Origin: Staphylococcus marylandisciuri
GTDB lineage: Bacteria > Bacillota > Bacilli > Staphylococcales > Staphylococcaceae
Assembly (NCBI RefSeq): GCF_025519785.1
Contig: NZ_JAOPKZ010000004.1
Location: forward strand, 110,263-174,262
Length of the DNA: 64,000 nt
Direction: 5' to 3'
The notes under the pieces were generated by a model, which had not been told where the DNA came from, did no database searches, and saw nothing but the letters and a program-made list of their open reading frames with translations. Shown piece after piece: positions 18,182 through 30,222 of the stretch. Each line of letters begins with the position of its first letter. Within the stretch, counting starts at the first letter, position 1. The position numbers and the translations under genes were made by a program.

Positions 18182-19078
18182 TTGGCAGAGAACGTAAGCA
18201 AGTTTGACTCTAAGTATCTGAAAGCAAAACGTATTGCAAGACGACGACAAAGAAGACGTATACAAGTAGTTGGGTTTGGTATATTACTCTTAATCATCAT
18301 ATTGATATTACTGTATATGTTTACGCCTTTAAGCAAAGTAAAGCATGTTTATATTTCAGGCAATGATAATATTTCAACCAAAGAGATACGTCAAACTGTC
18401 AATGTTACGTCTCACTCTCGTATGTACACTTTTAGTACGGGTAAAGCTGAGAAGAAGTTAGAGGATAAAACTATGATTAAACGTGCCTCTGTGCATAAAC
18501 AGTTTCCTAACAGTCTTGCAGTTAAAGTAGCTGAATATCAAATTGTAGGCTTGGTTAAGAGAAAAGATAATTATGTACCTATATTAGAGAATGGTAAAGT
18601 ATTAGATAAAGACGACGCCGGCGAAGATAATGGGCCAGTGCTCACTAATTTCAACAAAGAAAAAGAAAAATATATGATTAGCGAACTCAGTAAGATACCT
18701 AAGGATGTTCGGTCGTCAATTTCAGAAATTAGTTACCAACCTGAAAAAGGTAATGTAAATCAAATCAAACTTTACACGTCAGACGATATCCAAGTATTGG
18801 GAAATATTCGCACTATCGCGAGTAAGATGAAATACTATCCTCAAATGTCGGAGTCTCTTGAACGTGATGAAAGTGGTAACCTCAAACGTTCAGGTTATAT
18901 CGATCTGACTGTGGGAGCAGCTTTCGTACCGTACAGTGAAAATACTAGTGATCAATCAAATAGTGAAAAGAACGTTAAAGAAGGTTCTGATCATGAGGAT
19001 AAAGCTAAAGATGAACTTCAAAACACTTTGAATAAGATTGATAAAAACAAAGATAAAGGTAAAGAAAAAAATAATTAA
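18182..19078 (+). CDS. divIB: Cell division protein DivIB/FtsQ (short form)
   Basis: Bitopic divisome protein with an extracellular POTRA domain; acts with FtsL and DivIC. 298 residues: about 33 basic cytoplasmic residues (RRRQRRR), one membrane segment (about 35-55), a POTRA region starting VKHVYISGNDNISTKEI, a beta domain, and a charged Lys/Asp/Glu tail. S. aureus DivIB, as I recall it, is about 440 residues with some 170 acidic cytoplasmic residues ahead of the membrane segment; that part is absent here. There is no room upstream, since murD ends 15 bases before. The TTG start follows AAAGGATGTGA. Confidence 0.93.
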   Translation: MAENVSKFDSKYLKAKRIARRRQRRRIQVVGFGILLLIIILILLYMFTPLSKVKHVYISGNDNISTKEIRQTVNVTSHSRMYTFSTGKAEKKLEDKTMIKRASVHKQFPNSLAVKVAEYQIVGLVKRKDNYVPILENGKVLDKDDAGEDNGPVLTNFNKEKEKYMISELSKIPKDVRSSISEISYQPEKGNVNQIKLYTSDDIQVLGNIRTIASKMKYYPQMSESLERDESGNLKRSGYIDLTVGAAFVPYSENTSDQSNSEKNVKEGSDHEDKAKDELQNTLNKIDKNKDKGKEKNN

Positions 19079-19155
19079 AAAAATTAGTTAAACGGATGTG
19101 TTTATAGTTCACAAGGTACATTACGTATTGTAAACTGAATGTAGTGTAAATTTGA

Positions 19156-20577
<1,422 letters not shown>

Positions 20578-20605
20578 TCGGCCATTAAATTTAGGAGGAA
20601 ATACA

Positions 20606-21772
20606 ATGTTAGAATTTGAACAAGGATTTAATCATTTAGCGACGTTAAAGGTCATCGGTGTAGGGGGTGGCGGTAACAACGCCGTTAACCGAATGATTGA
20701 TCATGGTATGAATAATGTAGAATTTATTTCTATTAATACAGATGGACAAGCTTTAAATTTATCTAAAGCTGAGTCAAAAATTCAAATTGGTGAAAAGTTA
20801 ACACGTGGTTTAGGTGCAGGTGCTAATCCAGAAATTGGTAAGAAAGCTGCAGAAGAATCACGTGAGCAAATTGAAGATGCTATCCAAGGCGCTGACATGG
20901 TCTTCGTAACAGCAGGTATGGGTGGCGGCACAGGTACTGGTGCAGCTCCGGTTGTTGCTAAGATTGCTAAAGAAATGGGTGCTTTAACAGTAGGTGTTGT
21001 AACACGCCCATTTAGCTTTGAAGGACGTAAACGTCAAACTCAAGCTGCTGCTGGCGTAGAGTCAATGAAGTCAGCAGTTGATACTCTGATCGTTATTCCA
21101 AATGATCGCTTATTAGATATAGTTGATAAATCAACACCAATGATGGAAGCATTTAAGGAAGCTGACAATGTGTTACGTCAAGGTGTTCAAGGTATTTCTG
21201 ACTTAATCGCTGTATCCGGTGAAGTGAACCTCGACTTTGCAGACGTTAAGACAATTATGTCTAACCAAGGTTCTGCCTTGATGGGAATTGGGGTATCTTC
21301 AGGTGAAAACCGTGCAGTAGAAGCGGCGAAAAAAGCTATCTCTTCACCTTTATTAGAAACGTCAATTGTCGGCGCTCAAGGTGTGTTAATGAATATTACT
21401 GGTGGAGAATCATTATCTCTATTCGAAGCTCAAGAAGCAGCTGACATCGTTCAAGATGCTGCGGATGAAGATGTGAACATGATCTTCGGTACGGTTATCA
21501 ACCCAGAATTACAAGACGAAATTGTTGTCACAGTCATTGCTACAGGCTTCGAAGATAAACCTGCTTCACAAGGTCGTAAAGCGTCTAACACTGGATTTGG
21601 TTCTAGTGCTTCCAGCAGTAGTCAAGAAAGCTCATTCTCTACGCGTACAACAGAAAGTGCGGGTGGGGTTGAGAACACTACAGAAACGAGAAGTCACTCT
21701 ACTAAAGAAGACGATATTCCTAGCTTTATTAGAAATCGAGAAGAAAGACGTTCAAGAAGATCTAGACGTTAA
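20606..21772 (+). CDS. ftsZ: Cell division protein FtsZ
   Basis: Tubulin-like GTPase that forms the division ring. 388 residues. Seen: [11 protein letters not shown], the tubulin signature [10 protein letters not shown] (about 104-113), [14 protein letters not shown], the synergy-loop region [11 protein letters not shown], a Ser-rich linker, and the conserved C-terminal peptide [11 protein letters not shown] followed by an Arg-rich end that binds FtsA/SepF. ATG at 20606, seven bases after AGGAGG (20593-20598). 28 bases after ftsA. Confidence 0.98.
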   Translation: MLEFEQGFNHLATLKVIGVGGGGNNAVNRMIDHGMNNVEFISINTDGQALNLSKAESKIQIGEKLTRGLGAGANPEIGKKAAEESREQIEDAIQGADMVFVTAGMGGGTGTGAAPVVAKIAKEMGALTVGVVTRPFSFEGRKRQTQAAAGVESMKSAVDTLIVIPNDRLLDIVDKSTPMMEAFKEADNVLRQGVQGISDLIAVSGEVNLDFADVKTIMSNQGSALMGIGVSSGENRAVEAAKKAISSPLLETSIVGAQGVLMNITGGESLSLFEAQEAADIVQDAADEDVNMIFGTVINPELQDEIVVTVIATGFEDKPASQGRKASNTGFGSSASSSSQESSFSTRTTESAGGVENTTETRSHSTKEDDIPSFIRNREERRSRRSRR

Positions 21773-22206
21773 TTAATTTCAAGGTCTATGACTATGATTG
21801 TTAGTATCTATACTTAACCTAGAGCGCCTAGGTACCAATATTTTAAATCCTGTTAGCTATAAAGTAATAATGAGTTAAGGCAGCTAACAATTCCTATATT
21901 GAACAACGACATCGTCATAGATTGCTTTTCATTCCTAGTATGATGAGTGGTTGTAATCTTCTAGATGGCTGAATTTGACTATAGATGCTCATGCAGTTGA
22001 GATCATAAAGTGTTTGGCTTTCTTTAAAAGATCACAGCGATCATAGTTATAGAAGTACTGCATAAAAGTATCTTTAACATGGAAAGTATTATCCTTTGAA
22101 GGTGGGACACTGAGTCGAAATTTGTACAAAATTTTAGATTCTGTCCCACTCTTTTTTTACAAGTGCGCTTACTATAATCAATTTATAGGTAGGATAGTGA
22201 AGAAAA
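21773..22206. other. 434-bp ftsZ-pgeF gap
   Basis: No ORF. A hairpin TGTTAGCT/AGCTAACA spans 21851-21889 without a T-run; the terminator at 22101-22158 ends the division operon. No obvious promoter was identified for pgeF. Confidence 0.5.
22101..22158 (+). terminator. Diverged module B / terminator after ftsZ
   Basis: GTGGGACA and TGTCCCAC arms with inner AAATTTTGT-like complementarity and a following T-run. It resembles module B but with GTGGGAC in place of GCGGGAC, close to the form I recall from S. aureus, so it may be the older family member. Confidence 0.75.
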
Positions 22207-22998
22207 ATGACTGAAAAATTTATAAAGCATCACCATATTTTAAATTATGAAAATCCACAGTTACAACATACCTTTCTAGGAATAACGACGCGCGAAGATG
22301 GGTTGAGCTCATATCCAGAAAGAGCTTTTAATATGGCACGATATATCAACGATGATCCCAGTAATATTGATGCACACCAAGAAACGCTTTCAAATATAAT
22401 CCAAATGTCTCGCGAGAACTGGGTCTTTCCAATTCAAACTCATGAGAATAAAGTAGTGGAAGTAGATCAAAGTGATAGAGGGACTAATATCATAGAACTT
22501 TCACAACAACTACACGGTGTCGATGGTATGTATTCATATAGTCGTGACATCTTATTGACCATGTGCTATGCAGATTGCGTACCTATATACTTCTATAGTG
22601 AAAAGAATAATTACATCGGTTTAGCTCATGCGGGATGGAGAGGCACAGTGGGTCAAATCGTTGTAGAAATGCTAAAGAAAGTCAATTTTCCTCGTAAAGA
22701 CTTACGGATAGTCATAGGGCCGGCTACCTCTACATCCTATGAAATAAATGAAGATGTGAGAAAGCAATTTGAAGCATTAAATATTGATAGCTCAAGGTAT
22801 ATTTTTTATAGAGGTAAGAACCGTTATGGTATCGATTTGAAGGAAGCTAATGCTTTGTTATTAGAAGCGAACGGCATCGATAGAAGTCAAATTGATATCA
22901 CACAATATGAAACGTCTGAAGATCTTTCTCTTTTCTTTTCATACAGGGTGGAAAAGGGAAATACCGGACGAATGTTAGCTTATATAGGTCAAAGATAG
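22207..22998 (+). CDS. pgeF: YlmD/PgeF laccase-domain protein (purine nucleoside phosphorylase family)
   Basis: Copper/zinc-type protein of the DUF152 family. Family members have been reported as multicopper oxidases, as purine nucleoside phosphorylase/adenosine deaminase, and (PgeF) in peptidoglycan editing. 263 residues. Metal-binding motifs: QTHEN (His), MCYADCVPI (Cys) and [10 protein letters not shown] (His). ATG start. It begins the ylmDEFGH run that follows ftsZ in Firmicutes. Confidence 0.93.
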   Translation: MTEKFIKHHHILNYENPQLQHTFLGITTREDGLSSYPERAFNMARYINDDPSNIDAHQETLSNIIQMSRENWVFPIQTHENKVVEVDQSDRGTNIIELSQQLHGVDGMYSYSRDILLTMCYADCVPIYFYSEKNNYIGLAHAGWRGTVGQIVVEMLKKVNFPRKDLRIVIGPATSTSYEINEDVRKQFEALNIDSSRYIFYRGKNRYGIDLKEANALLLEANGIDRSQIDITQYETSEDLSLFFSYRVEKGNTGRMLAYIGQR

Positions 22999-23011
22999 GA
23001 GGGTTTCCAAC

Positions 23012-23686
23012 ATGACTGTGAAGTATAATCTCGAGCAAATTCAAAAAGAAATTAGCGAGAGAAGCCAAAAAGCTAAAAGGTCGACACAGCCTAACGTGAT
23101 TGCTGTGACAAAATATGTTACAATAGACCGAGCTAAAGAAGCATATGCAGCTGGTATTAGACATTTCGGTGAAAATCGCGTCGAAGGCTTCTTAGAGAAG
23201 AAAGCGGCTTTGCCTGATGACGCCATCATGCACTTTATTGGACCGCTTCAATCTCGTAAAGTAAAGGAAGTTGTCCGTGAGATAGACTATTACCACGCCC
23301 TTGATAGATTAAAGATAGCTAAAGAAATCGATAAGCGTGCTGATCATCAAGTTAAGTGTTTTGTACAGGTTAATATTTCTGGTGAATCCACTAAACATGG
23401 ACTTGAATTAACCGAAGTTAAATCATTTATTCAATCTTTAGCTGATTACTCTAATATCAAGGTAGTAGGTCTAATGACCATGGCTCCATATACAGAAGAT
23501 GAGATTTATATCAAGCAAATTTTCGAAAAGTTAAAAAAGAAACGTGATGAAATTCAATCACTTAATTTGAAACATGCGCCTTGTAGTGAACTTTCAATGG
23601 GTATGAGCAATGACTACTTACTTGCTATCGAAGAAGGTGCTTCTTACGTAAGAATAGGAACTAAATTAGTAGGAGATAAGGAGTGA
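23012..23686 (+). CDS. ylmE: Pyridoxal phosphate homeostasis protein (YggS/YlmE)
   Basis: Single-domain PLP-binding alanine-racemase-fold protein with no known enzyme activity; it buffers PLP and affects amino acid metabolism. 224 residues. The PLP lysine lies in NVIAVTKYV (about residue 36); also seen are [34 protein letters not shown] and the C-terminal [26 protein letters not shown] precedes the ATG. Its stop overlaps the sepF start by four bases. Confidence 0.95.
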   Translation: MTVKYNLEQIQKEISERSQKAKRSTQPNVIAVTKYVTIDRAKEAYAAGIRHFGENRVEGFLEKKAALPDDAIMHFIGPLQSRKVKEVVREIDYYHALDRLKIAKEIDKRADHQVKCFVQVNISGESTKHGLELTEVKSFIQSLADYSNIKVVGLMTMAPYTEDEIYIKQIFEKLKKKRDEIQSLNLKHAPCSELSMGMSNDYLLAIEEGASYVRIGTKLVGDKE

Positions 23687-24261
23687 AGCAATTGGCTTTA
23701 AAGGATTTATTTAATGGATTTTTCACTGTGGAAGAAGAGGATGAGGAGTTAGAAGCACCCCCTCAAAAGGAGCAACATAGAGAGCCTGTGCAAGAAAAGA
23801 ATCAAGCAACTGAACCCTCCTCAACTAATAGAAATGAACGTCAACGTTCGTTGCAATCCGTACCTAAAAAGCAATCGTCTAGATACCAGTCATCTAATAA
23901 AGGTGAAAGGAAGTATCAAATGAATCAATCTCAACACAATGTAGTAAATATGAACAATCAAAGTGATGGTCAATACGTGCAAGAGAGTTCAAAGATGTGT
24001 TTATTTGAACCACGTGTATTCTCGGATACTCAAGATATCGCTGATGAGTTGAAAAACCGCCGTGCTACGTTAGTTAATCTACAACGTATTGACAAGGTTT
24101 CAGCTAAAAGAATAATTGACTTCTTAAGTGGTACTGTCTATGCTATTGGCGGCGATATCCAACGCGTAGGATCAGATATTTTCTTATGTACACCGGATAA
24201 CGTGGAAGTTGCTGGAACGATAACAGATCAAATTGAAAATGGAGAATTCCACAGCGAATAG
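23683..24261 (+). CDS. sepF: Cell division protein SepF
   Basis: Cytoplasmic division protein that binds membrane and FtsZ and forms rings. 192 residues: N-terminal amphipathic membrane helix ([11 protein letters not shown]), a Gln/Ser-rich linker (about 20-100), then the conserved FtsZ-binding domain ([37 protein letters not shown]). GTG at 23683 overlaps the ylmE stop and aligns with the family start, six bases after AGGAGA. A TTG at 23692 is also well placed after AAGGAG and cannot be excluded. Confidence 0.95.
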   Translation: MKQLALKDLFNGFFTVEEEDEELEAPPQKEQHREPVQEKNQATEPSSTNRNERQRSLQSVPKKQSSRYQSSNKGERKYQMNQSQHNVVNMNNQSDGQYVQESSKMCLFEPRVFSDTQDIADELKNRRATLVNLQRIDKVSAKRIIDFLSGTVYAIGGDIQRVGSDIFLCTPDNVEVAGTITDQIENGEFHSE

Positions 24262-24271
24262 AGGTTTATTT

Positions 24272-24562
24272 ATGGACATACATCTATTAAATAGTATTTT
24301 TTCAATCATATTAATATTAGTGCGTATATATTCGTTTGGTATGCTAATATATTTCTTACTTTCATGGCTTCCTGGAGCGCGAGAGAATGCTTTGGGCCAA
24401 TTTATGGCAAAAATATATGAGCCATACTTAGAACCATTTCGTCGTATCATTCCACCAATAGGTATGATTGATATCTCCTCTATAGTAGCCCTAATTGTTC
24501 TAGGGTTATTTCAAAGAGGGTTAGCTACTATCTTTAATATGATTATAAATGCGTTAGTATAG
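24272..24562 (+). CDS. ylmG: YggT/YlmG-family membrane protein
   Basis: Small integral membrane protein of the division gene neighbourhood; exact role unknown. 96 residues with two hydrophobic segments (about 8-30 and 66-90) separated by the conserved loop YEPYLEPFRRIIPPIGMIDIS. ATG at 24272 gives MDIHLLN; an ATG at 24233 inside sepF would add 13 poorly conserved residues. Ten bases after sepF; a terminator follows. Confidence 0.92.
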   Translation: MDIHLLNSIFSIILILVRIYSFGMLIYFLLSWLPGARENALGQFMAKIYEPYLEPFRRIIPPIGMIDISSIVALIVLGLFQRGLATIFNMIINALV

Positions 24563-24584
24563 TTGAATGAATAAAATGAGAGAA

Positions 24585-24626
24585 GTCCCAACTTATGTTA
24601 GATTTAATAAGCGTTGGGGCTTTTTA
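24585..24626 (+). terminator. Terminator after ylmG
   Basis: GTCCCAAC and inner TTAT pair with ATAA and GTTGGGGC, followed by TTTTT. Confidence 0.8.
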
Positions 24627-24715
24627 AATGAGGTTGAAACACAAAGTTTCTGTGCTTAGATAAACTGCTTAACGGCGTCCTACAAGCAGTATTGTGGGTA
24701 GATACGCTACAATTC

Positions 24716-24833
24716 GGGAGCGGGACAGAAATCTAATTTGAATAAAGAGATTTCGTAGTCCCGCCCCGGCAAAGATGACTAGAATCGAAAAAAGCTTGAT
24801 ACAAGCGCGTTTTCAAATCAGTCATCTACTGCC
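24716..24833 (-). repeat. Composite A-B cassette, inverted orientation
   Basis: Module B (24716-24767) then module A (24768-24833), the exact reverse of the order at 9171-9551, so the cassette keeps its internal order on the minus strand. The junction again reads GTCCCGCCCCGGC. Confidence 0.88.
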
Positions 24834-24846
24834 GAGATGCTGGAAG

Positions 24847-24965
24847 AGGGAGAGGGGCAGAAATCTAATTTGACTAAAAAGATTTCGTAGTCCCGCCCCG
24901 GCAAGGATGACTAGAATTGAAACAAGCTTGGTACAAGCGCATTTTCAAATCAGTCATCTACTGCC
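24847..24965 (-). repeat. Composite A-B cassette, second inverted copy
   Basis: B (24847-24899) is damaged at its outer end (GAGGGAGAGGGGCAG in place of GGGAGCGGGACAG); A occupies 24900-24965. Tandem with the preceding copy at about 132-bp spacing. Confidence 0.85.
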
Positions 24966-25002
24966 AAGATGCTGAAAGAGATTGAGACATTACATTATGT
25001 AC

Positions 25003-25150
25003 CAGTTTCTTTGTGTTGGGGCCCACCCCAACCTGCATTGCTTGGAGAAACTGATTTATCAGTTTCTTTGTGTTGGGGCCCCACCCCAACTCGCTGTGCT
25101 TGTTGAAACTGGTTTACCAGTTTCTTTGTGTTGGGGCCCCCTGCTCAAAT
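25003..25150 (+). repeat. STAR-like repeat array, three units
   Basis: CAGTTTCTTTGTGTTGGGGC begins at 25003, 25060 and 25118 (57-58 bp period), separated by CACCCCAAC-type and GAAACTG inverted segments. TGTTGGGGCCC matches the core of the S. aureus STAR repeats. A 81-codon open frame across the array is a by-product of the repeat. With the two cassettes it accounts for most of the 661-bp ylmG-ylmH gap. Confidence 0.8.
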
Positions 25151-25223
25151 CCTCAACGCTTTTAACCCGACTGCTCTCAATAAATGAGCAGAGTGAGAGA
25201 AAGAAATTCTATTTACACGTGGA

Positions 25224-26003
25224 GTGAGTATCATCGATATATACCAACATTTCAGACCTGAAGAAAAAGAGATTATAGATCAATTGTTAGATAAATGTAA
25301 GCAAGCTCAAGATCAATACGCTCCTGTACTAACTCATTTCTTAGATCCTAGAGGACAGTATATAGGTGAAGTTGTAACGAACAGTTTTGAGGAACTTCAC
25401 ATCCGTTTCTATGGTGGGAAAGAAGCTGAACGTAAACGAGCTATTATTTCACCATCCTATTTTGAACCAGAAATTGCAGATTATGAGATCTCACTTATTG
25501 AACTGACCTATCCTACGAAGTTTGTTAATATTCAACATCAACACGTACTTGGTACGATTATGTCACTAGGTGTAGAAAGAGAAAAGCTAGGTGATATTGT
25601 GGTAGATTCTAAGGTTCAGTTTACTTTGACAAAGCAATTAGAATCTTATATCATGATGGAATTAACACATGTTAAGGGCGCGTCAGTCAAACTTAATTCT
25701 ATTCCTCTTAAAGATATGATACAATCTAAAGAGGAATGGAAAGCATACTCCGCTACGGTCAGTGCATTGCGCTTAGATGTAGTTTTGAAAGAGATGATTC
25801 GTAAATCACGTTCTATAGCTAAGCAATTAATAGAGAGAAAAAAGGTTAAGGTTAACCACGTGCCTGTTAATTCGGTTAACTTTCAACTTGATAAAGACGA
25901 TGTGCTATCTATACAAGGCTTTGGTAGAGCCCGTATAACTGAAATTGGTGGAAAGACTAAGAAAGATAAATTGCATATTAAGTTTGAAACTTTATTCAAG
26001 TAA
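25224..26003 (+). CDS. ylmH: S4-domain RNA-binding protein YlmH
   Basis: Cytoplasmic RNA-binding protein of the ftsZ-divIVA interval; YlmH-type proteins have been linked to clearing stalled nascent chains from 50S subunits, alongside the RqcH pathway. 259 residues: N-terminal YlmH domain (IYQHFRPEEKEIIDQLLD), then an S4 domain near 180-245 (LRLDVVLKEMIRKSRSIAKQ, KVKVNHVPV). GTG at 25224 is the most upstream plausible start; GGAG overlaps it, so initiation looks weak and the start is uncertain by a few codons. Confidence 0.9.
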   Translation: MSIIDIYQHFRPEEKEIIDQLLDKCKQAQDQYAPVLTHFLDPRGQYIGEVVTNSFEELHIRFYGGKEAERKRAIISPSYFEPEIADYEISLIELTYPTKFVNIQHQHVLGTIMSLGVEREKLGDIVVDSKVQFTLTKQLESYIMMELTHVKGASVKLNSIPLKDMIQSKEEWKAYSATVSALRLDVVLKEMIRKSRSIAKQLIERKKVKVNHVPVNSVNFQLDKDDVLSIQGFGRARITEIGGKTKKDKLHIKFETLFK

Positions 26004-26111
26004 TAACATAATTTAAGCATAGCTATCCCTTTTAATAGTTGTAATAATTAAGATACTATTAAAAATATCTGTCTATATAATATCGTGTGATATGATCGAG
26101 GAGGTTAATCA

Positions 26112-26711
26112 ATGCCTTTTACACCTAGTGAAATAAAAAACAAATCGTTTTCACGTGTGAAAAATGGTTATGAAGCTACTGAAGTAGCGAATTACTTAGA
26201 CCAGTTAAGTACAGAAATTGAACGTCTAAAGGAAGATAAAAAACAGTTAGAAAAAGTAATCGAAGATAAAGAATCCAATATTAAATCTTATAAAGACGTA
26301 CATCAATCCGTTAGCGATGCATTAGTTCAAGCTCAAAAAGCTGGCGAAGAAACTAAAGCAGCAGCTGAGAAAGAGGCAGAAGCTACTAAGGAGAAAGCAC
26401 AAGTAGAAGCCGATCGAATCGTAAATGATGCGATTGAAAAAGCCCGCCGTCTATCTTTCCAAACAGAGGATATGAAACGGCAGTCTAAGATATTTAGATC
26501 GCGTTTTCGCATGCTAGTTGAAGCCCAGCTAGATCTTTTGAAAAACGAAGACTGGGACTACTTATTGAATTATGATTTAGATGCTCAACAAGTTACCGAA
26601 GAAAATTTACAGCACCTACACAGTGATGACTTAACACCAGAGGAAAAGGCTAAGAAAGAAATGAGTCAAGCGTCTCAGAAAGACGAAGATGAGCAACATA
26701 ATGAGAAATAG
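26112..26711 (+). CDS. divIVA: Cell division initiation protein DivIVA
   Basis: Curvature-sensing coiled-coil scaffold of division sites and poles. 199 residues: conserved lipid-binding N-terminus (MPFTPSEIKNKSF, with NGYEATEVANYLDQL), a long coiled coil (about 30-150) and an acidic tail. GAGGAGG lies just upstream of the ATG. TATAAT at 26076-26081 suggests its own promoter in the 108-bp gap. Last gene of the division region. Confidence 0.95.
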   Translation: MPFTPSEIKNKSFSRVKNGYEATEVANYLDQLSTEIERLKEDKKQLEKVIEDKESNIKSYKDVHQSVSDALVQAQKAGEETKAAAEKEAEATKEKAQVEADRIVNDAIEKARRLSFQTEDMKRQSKIFRSRFRMLVEAQLDLLKNEDWDYLLNYDLDAQQVTEENLQHLHSDDLTPEEKAKKEMSQASQKDEDEQHNEK

Positions 26712-26734
26712 TTTGAATTACACTGAACGCATTA

Positions 26735-26948
26735 GTTAACTTTTAAATGTACGACGTCAATAGACACGTAAGAAACAGTGAACATATTTAAGCGAGTTAG
26801 GGATGGTGGAAGCCTAGTATATGTATGTTTCTTATATCACTAGTTGACCAGGACCTATAGTTTAAACGAAGAGAACTCTAAGTTGAGTTAATCAGGGTGG
26901 TAACGCGGTATAATCGTCCCTGTTAATTGCACTTAGAGTTCTTTTTTT
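26735..26948 (+). promoter_or_regulatory. T-box riboswitch of ileS (specifier AUC)
   Basis: Binds uncharged tRNA-Ile and lets transcription continue into ileS. The T-box AGGGTGGTAACGCGG is at 26894-26908. Stem I base GTCAATAG (26756-26763) pairs with CTAGTTGAC (26840-26848); above it TAAGAAACA pairs with TGTTTCTTA, leaving ATC at 26836-26838 in the specifier loop. Terminator arms AGAACTCTAAGT (26872-26883) and ACTTAGAGTTCT (26931-26942) are followed by a T-run; the antiterminator uses AGGG/CCCT around the T-box. Confidence 0.93.
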
Positions 26949-26972
26949 AATCAGAATAAAGGAGTGAAAGTA

Positions 26973-29726
26973 ATGGACTATAAAGATACCTTACTCATGC
27001 CAAAAACGGATTTCCCAATGCGTGGAGGTTTACCTAACAAAGAACCAAAGATTCAAGAAGAATGGGATAAGAAAGATATTTATCAAAAATCTTTGAATAA
27101 GAACAAAGGAAATTCATCATATATTCTTCATGATGGTCCCCCGTATGCAAATGGTAGTTTACATATGGGTCACGCGCTTAATAAAATATTAAAAGATATC
27201 ATCACACGTTATAAGACAATGCGTGGTTACTACACACCGTACGTGCCTGGTTGGGATACACACGGATTACCTATCGAGCAGGCGCTCACTAAAAAAGGTG
27301 TAAAGCGTAAAGAAATGTCTGTTTCAGAATTCAGAGAAAAATGTAAAGCGTTTGCTTTAGATCAAATCGAACAACAAAAGAAAGACTTCAAACGTTTAGG
27401 CGTTAGTGGGGATTTCAAACAGCCGTACATTACGCTTGAACCTGAATACGAAGCAGCTCAACTACGTCTATTTGGCGAGATGGCAAATAAAGGTTTAATC
27501 TATAAAGGGAAAAAACCGGTATATTGGTCACCATCTAGTGAATCATCTCTAGCAGAGGCAGAAATTGAATATCACGATAAACGCTCACCATCCATTTTTG
27601 TCGCGTTTGATGTTAAAGATGGTAAGAATGTAGTAGATGATGATGCAAAGTTTATCATATGGACGACTACGCCTTGGACGTTACCATCTAACGTAGCAAT
27701 TACCGTACACCCGGAATTAACGTATGGTGAATACCTTGTTAATGGTGAAAAATATGTCATTGGGCAAGATTTAGTAGATGACGTAGCTGAAAGTTTAGAA
27801 TGGGATAAGGATGATATTGAGCTGGTAAAATCATTCTCAGGTAAAGAAATAGAGTATGTAGAAACGGCTCATCCTTTCATCGAAGACCGTGTATCGCTTG
27901 TCATTAACGGTTCGCACGTTACTACTGATGCGGGTACAGGCTGTGTACACACCGCTCCAGGTCATGGGGAAGATGACTATATAGTGGGTACTCAGTATAA
28001 CTTGCCTGTGATCAGTCCAGTTAATGATAAAGGCGTCTTTACAGAAGAAGCAGACCAATTTGAAGGTATGTTCTATGATAAAGCAAACAAACCGATTACT
28101 GATTTATTAAAAGAGAAAGGTGCTTTACTTAAATTAGAATTTATAACTCATAGTTATCCACACGATTGGCGTACGAAGAAACCAGTTATCTTCCGCGCAA
28201 CGCCTCAATGGTTTGCATCTATCGATCAAGTTCGTCAAGATATCCTAGATGCCATTGATGAGACGAAGTTTAAAGTAGAGTGGGGCAAAACACGAATTTA
28301 TAACATGATACGAGATCGTGGCGAATGGGTGATTTCTCGTCAGCGTGTCTGGGGTGTACCACTACCAGTATTTTATGCTGAGAACGGTGACATTATCATG
28401 ACTGAAGAGACAGTTAATCACGTTGCGGATCTAGTAGAAGAGCATGGTTCAAACGTTTGGTTTGAGAGAGAAGCTAAGGAACTATTACCTGAAGGATTTA
28501 CTCATGAGGGAAGTCCTAATGGTGAGTTCACTAAAGAAACAGATATCATGGACGTTTGGTTTGATTCAGGCTCATCTCATCGTGCAGTATTAGAACAGCG
28601 TCCTGAATTATCATACCCAGCTGATCTTTACCTTGAAGGTAGTGACCAGTATCGCGGTTGGTTCAACTCATCTATTACTACATCAGTAGCTACACGTGGT
28701 CGTTCACCATATAAGATGCTGTTATCCCATGGTTTCGTCATGGATGGTGAAGGTAAAAAGATGAGTAAATCATTAGGTAACGTTATTGTACCTGAGCAAA
28801 TCGTGAAACAAAAAGGTGCAGATATTGCGAGATTATGGGTCAGCAGCGTAGATTACTTGGCTGATGCGCGTATCTCTGATGAAATCATCAAACAAACAGC
28901 AGACGTCTACCGTAAGATTAGAAATACTTTACGTTTCATGTTGGGTAATGTTAATGACTTTAATCCTAACACTGACGCTATTAATGAGAGTGAGTTATTA
29001 GAAGTTGATCGTTATATTCTAAACCGCTTCCGTGAATTTATGCTAAGCACCATTGAGAATTATGATAATTACGATTACCTCAATATTTACCAAGAAGTCC
29101 AAAACTTTATCAACGTAGAATTGAGTAACTTCTATTTGGATTATGGTAAAGATATTCTTTACATCGAAGAACAAAATTCTCATAAACGTCGTAGTATGCA
29201 AACTGTACTCTATGAAATTGTAGTAAATATGACGAAATTACTAGCACCTATATTAGTCCATACAGCAGATGAAGTATGGTCTTATATACCACATGTTGAA
29301 GAGGAAAGTGTGCACTTAACTGATATGCCAGAAGTTAAGTCTGTTGATCAAGAAATCATTGATAAATGGGATACATTTATGAAACTACGTGACGATGTCA
29401 ATCGAGCATTAGAAACTGCCCGTAATGAAAAAGTAATTGGGAAATCACTTGAAGCCAAAGTGATTGTTGGCAATAATGAGCATTTTAAAGCGGCCGACTT
29501 CTTACAGCAATTCAATGATTTACAGCAATTGTTCATTACGTCTCAGGCAGAAGTTAAAGATAATGTAGACGGTGCCACTTCTTATGCACACGGAGATATT
29601 AAAGTGGAGCATGCACATGGTGAGAAATGTCAACGCTGTTGGAACTACAGTGAAAAGTTAGGTTCAATAGGGGAATTCTCAGAATTATGTCCTCGTTGCC
29701 AGCAAGTAGTTGAAACGCTCATATAA
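26973..29726 (+). CDS. ileS: Isoleucyl-tRNA synthetase
   Basis: Class I synthetase that charges tRNA-Ile. 917 residues, the size of the mupirocin-sensitive bacterial type. Seen: HIGH-type [13 protein letters not shown] (about 56-68), WDTHGLP, the editing domain ([29 protein letters not shown]), [24 protein letters not shown] (about 595) and a C-terminal zinc site with CQRCWNY..LCPRCQ. ATG at 26973 is preferred over GTG at 26964, which lies inside AAAGGAG. Controlled by the T-box upstream. Confidence 0.98.
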   Translation: MDYKDTLLMPKTDFPMRGGLPNKEPKIQEEWDKKDIYQKSLNKNKGNSSYILHDGPPYANGSLHMGHALNKILKDIITRYKTMRGYYTPYVPGWDTHGLPIEQALTKKGVKRKEMSVSEFREKCKAFALDQIEQQKKDFKRLGVSGDFKQPYITLEPEYEAAQLRLFGEMANKGLIYKGKKPVYWSPSSESSLAEAEIEYHDKRSPSIFVAFDVKDGKNVVDDDAKFIIWTTTPWTLPSNVAITVHPELTYGEYLVNGEKYVIGQDLVDDVAESLEWDKDDIELVKSFSGKEIEYVETAHPFIEDRVSLVINGSHVTTDAGTGCVHTAPGHGEDDYIVGTQYNLPVISPVNDKGVFTEEADQFEGMFYDKANKPITDLLKEKGALLKLEFITHSYPHDWRTKKPVIFRATPQWFASIDQVRQDILDAIDETKFKVEWGKTRIYNMIRDRGEWVISRQRVWGVPLPVFYAENGDIIMTEETVNHVADLVEEHGSNVWFEREAKELLPEGFTHEGSPNGEFTKETDIMDVWFDSGSSHRAVLEQRPELSYPADLYLEGSDQYRGWFNSSITTSVATRGRSPYKMLLSHGFVMDGEGKKMSKSLGNVIVPEQIVKQKGADIARLWVSSVDYLADARISDEIIKQTADVYRKIRNTLRFMLGNVNDFNPNTDAINESELLEVDRYILNRFREFMLSTIENYDNYDYLNIYQEVQNFINVELSNFYLDYGKDILYIEEQNSHKRRSMQTVLYEIVVNMTKLLAPILVHTADEVWSYIPHVEEESVHLTDMPEVKSVDQEIIDKWDTFMKLRDDVNRALETARNEKVIGKSLEAKVIVGNNEHFKAADFLQQFNDLQQLFITSQAEVKDNVDGATSYAHGDIKVEHAHGEKCQRCWNYSEKLGSIGEFSELCPRCQQVVETLI

Positions 29727-29847
29727 GTCAGACGGTATTAATAGCTAATCTTAACTATTAAATTAATGAGCTTACATCTTGCTTAGCACCCGAGTGAGAG
29801 TTGAACAGGCATTATGTAATAACATCGTTTTAAACATAATTAAATTC

Positions 29848-29893
29848 AGGTAGTAAGGAGACATAACGCTCGTTTCCTTGCTACCTCTTTTTA
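29848..29893 (+). terminator. Terminator after ileS
   Basis: AGGTAGTAAGGA pairs with TCCTTGCTACCT around a 14-base loop, followed by CTTTTT. It is about 120 bases after the ileS stop. Confidence 0.8.
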
Positions 29894-30188
29894 ATTCTTA
29901 TTAATTAATCCATACGTAGCGCCATCTTTGGTTAGAGCGTAAGCTATATGACGTAAAAAGAATAAATATAGATGTGTAGAAGATTCGCTAGCTAGCTCCT
30001 AACGATGTATTCACTCTAGTATTTGAAGGTGGTAAGACGCTAAAAATACGAAACGTTAGCTCAGTGAATGACGTATTCGTTCCAGTATTTTAAAGGGGGC
30101 AGAGTCTAATAGCGTAGCCTTTAACACTTAACTACCGCTTTGTAGCTTAAAATAACTATTTGGTTAAACTCTATGTGTTAATAAAAGC

Positions 30189-30222
30189 TTGACTTTTGTT
30201 TAAGGATTGATTGAGATATAAT
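30189..30222 (+). promoter_or_regulatory. Promoter candidate for lspA
   Basis: TATAAT at 30217-30222. TTTGTT about 16 bases upstream is the better-spaced -35; TTGACT at 30189 fits consensus but is 22 bases away. Confidence 0.4.

Noticed and set aside
21522..21776. Alternative frame of 84 codons over the ftsZ 3' end
   Set aside because: Lies wholly within ftsZ in another frame and has unusual Leu/Val-rich composition of an out-of-frame read.
24982..25227. 81-codon open frame on the plus strand before ylmH
   Set aside because: It runs through the STAR-like repeat array; its repeated VPVSLCWG-type peptide is simply the repeat translated, and there is no binding site.
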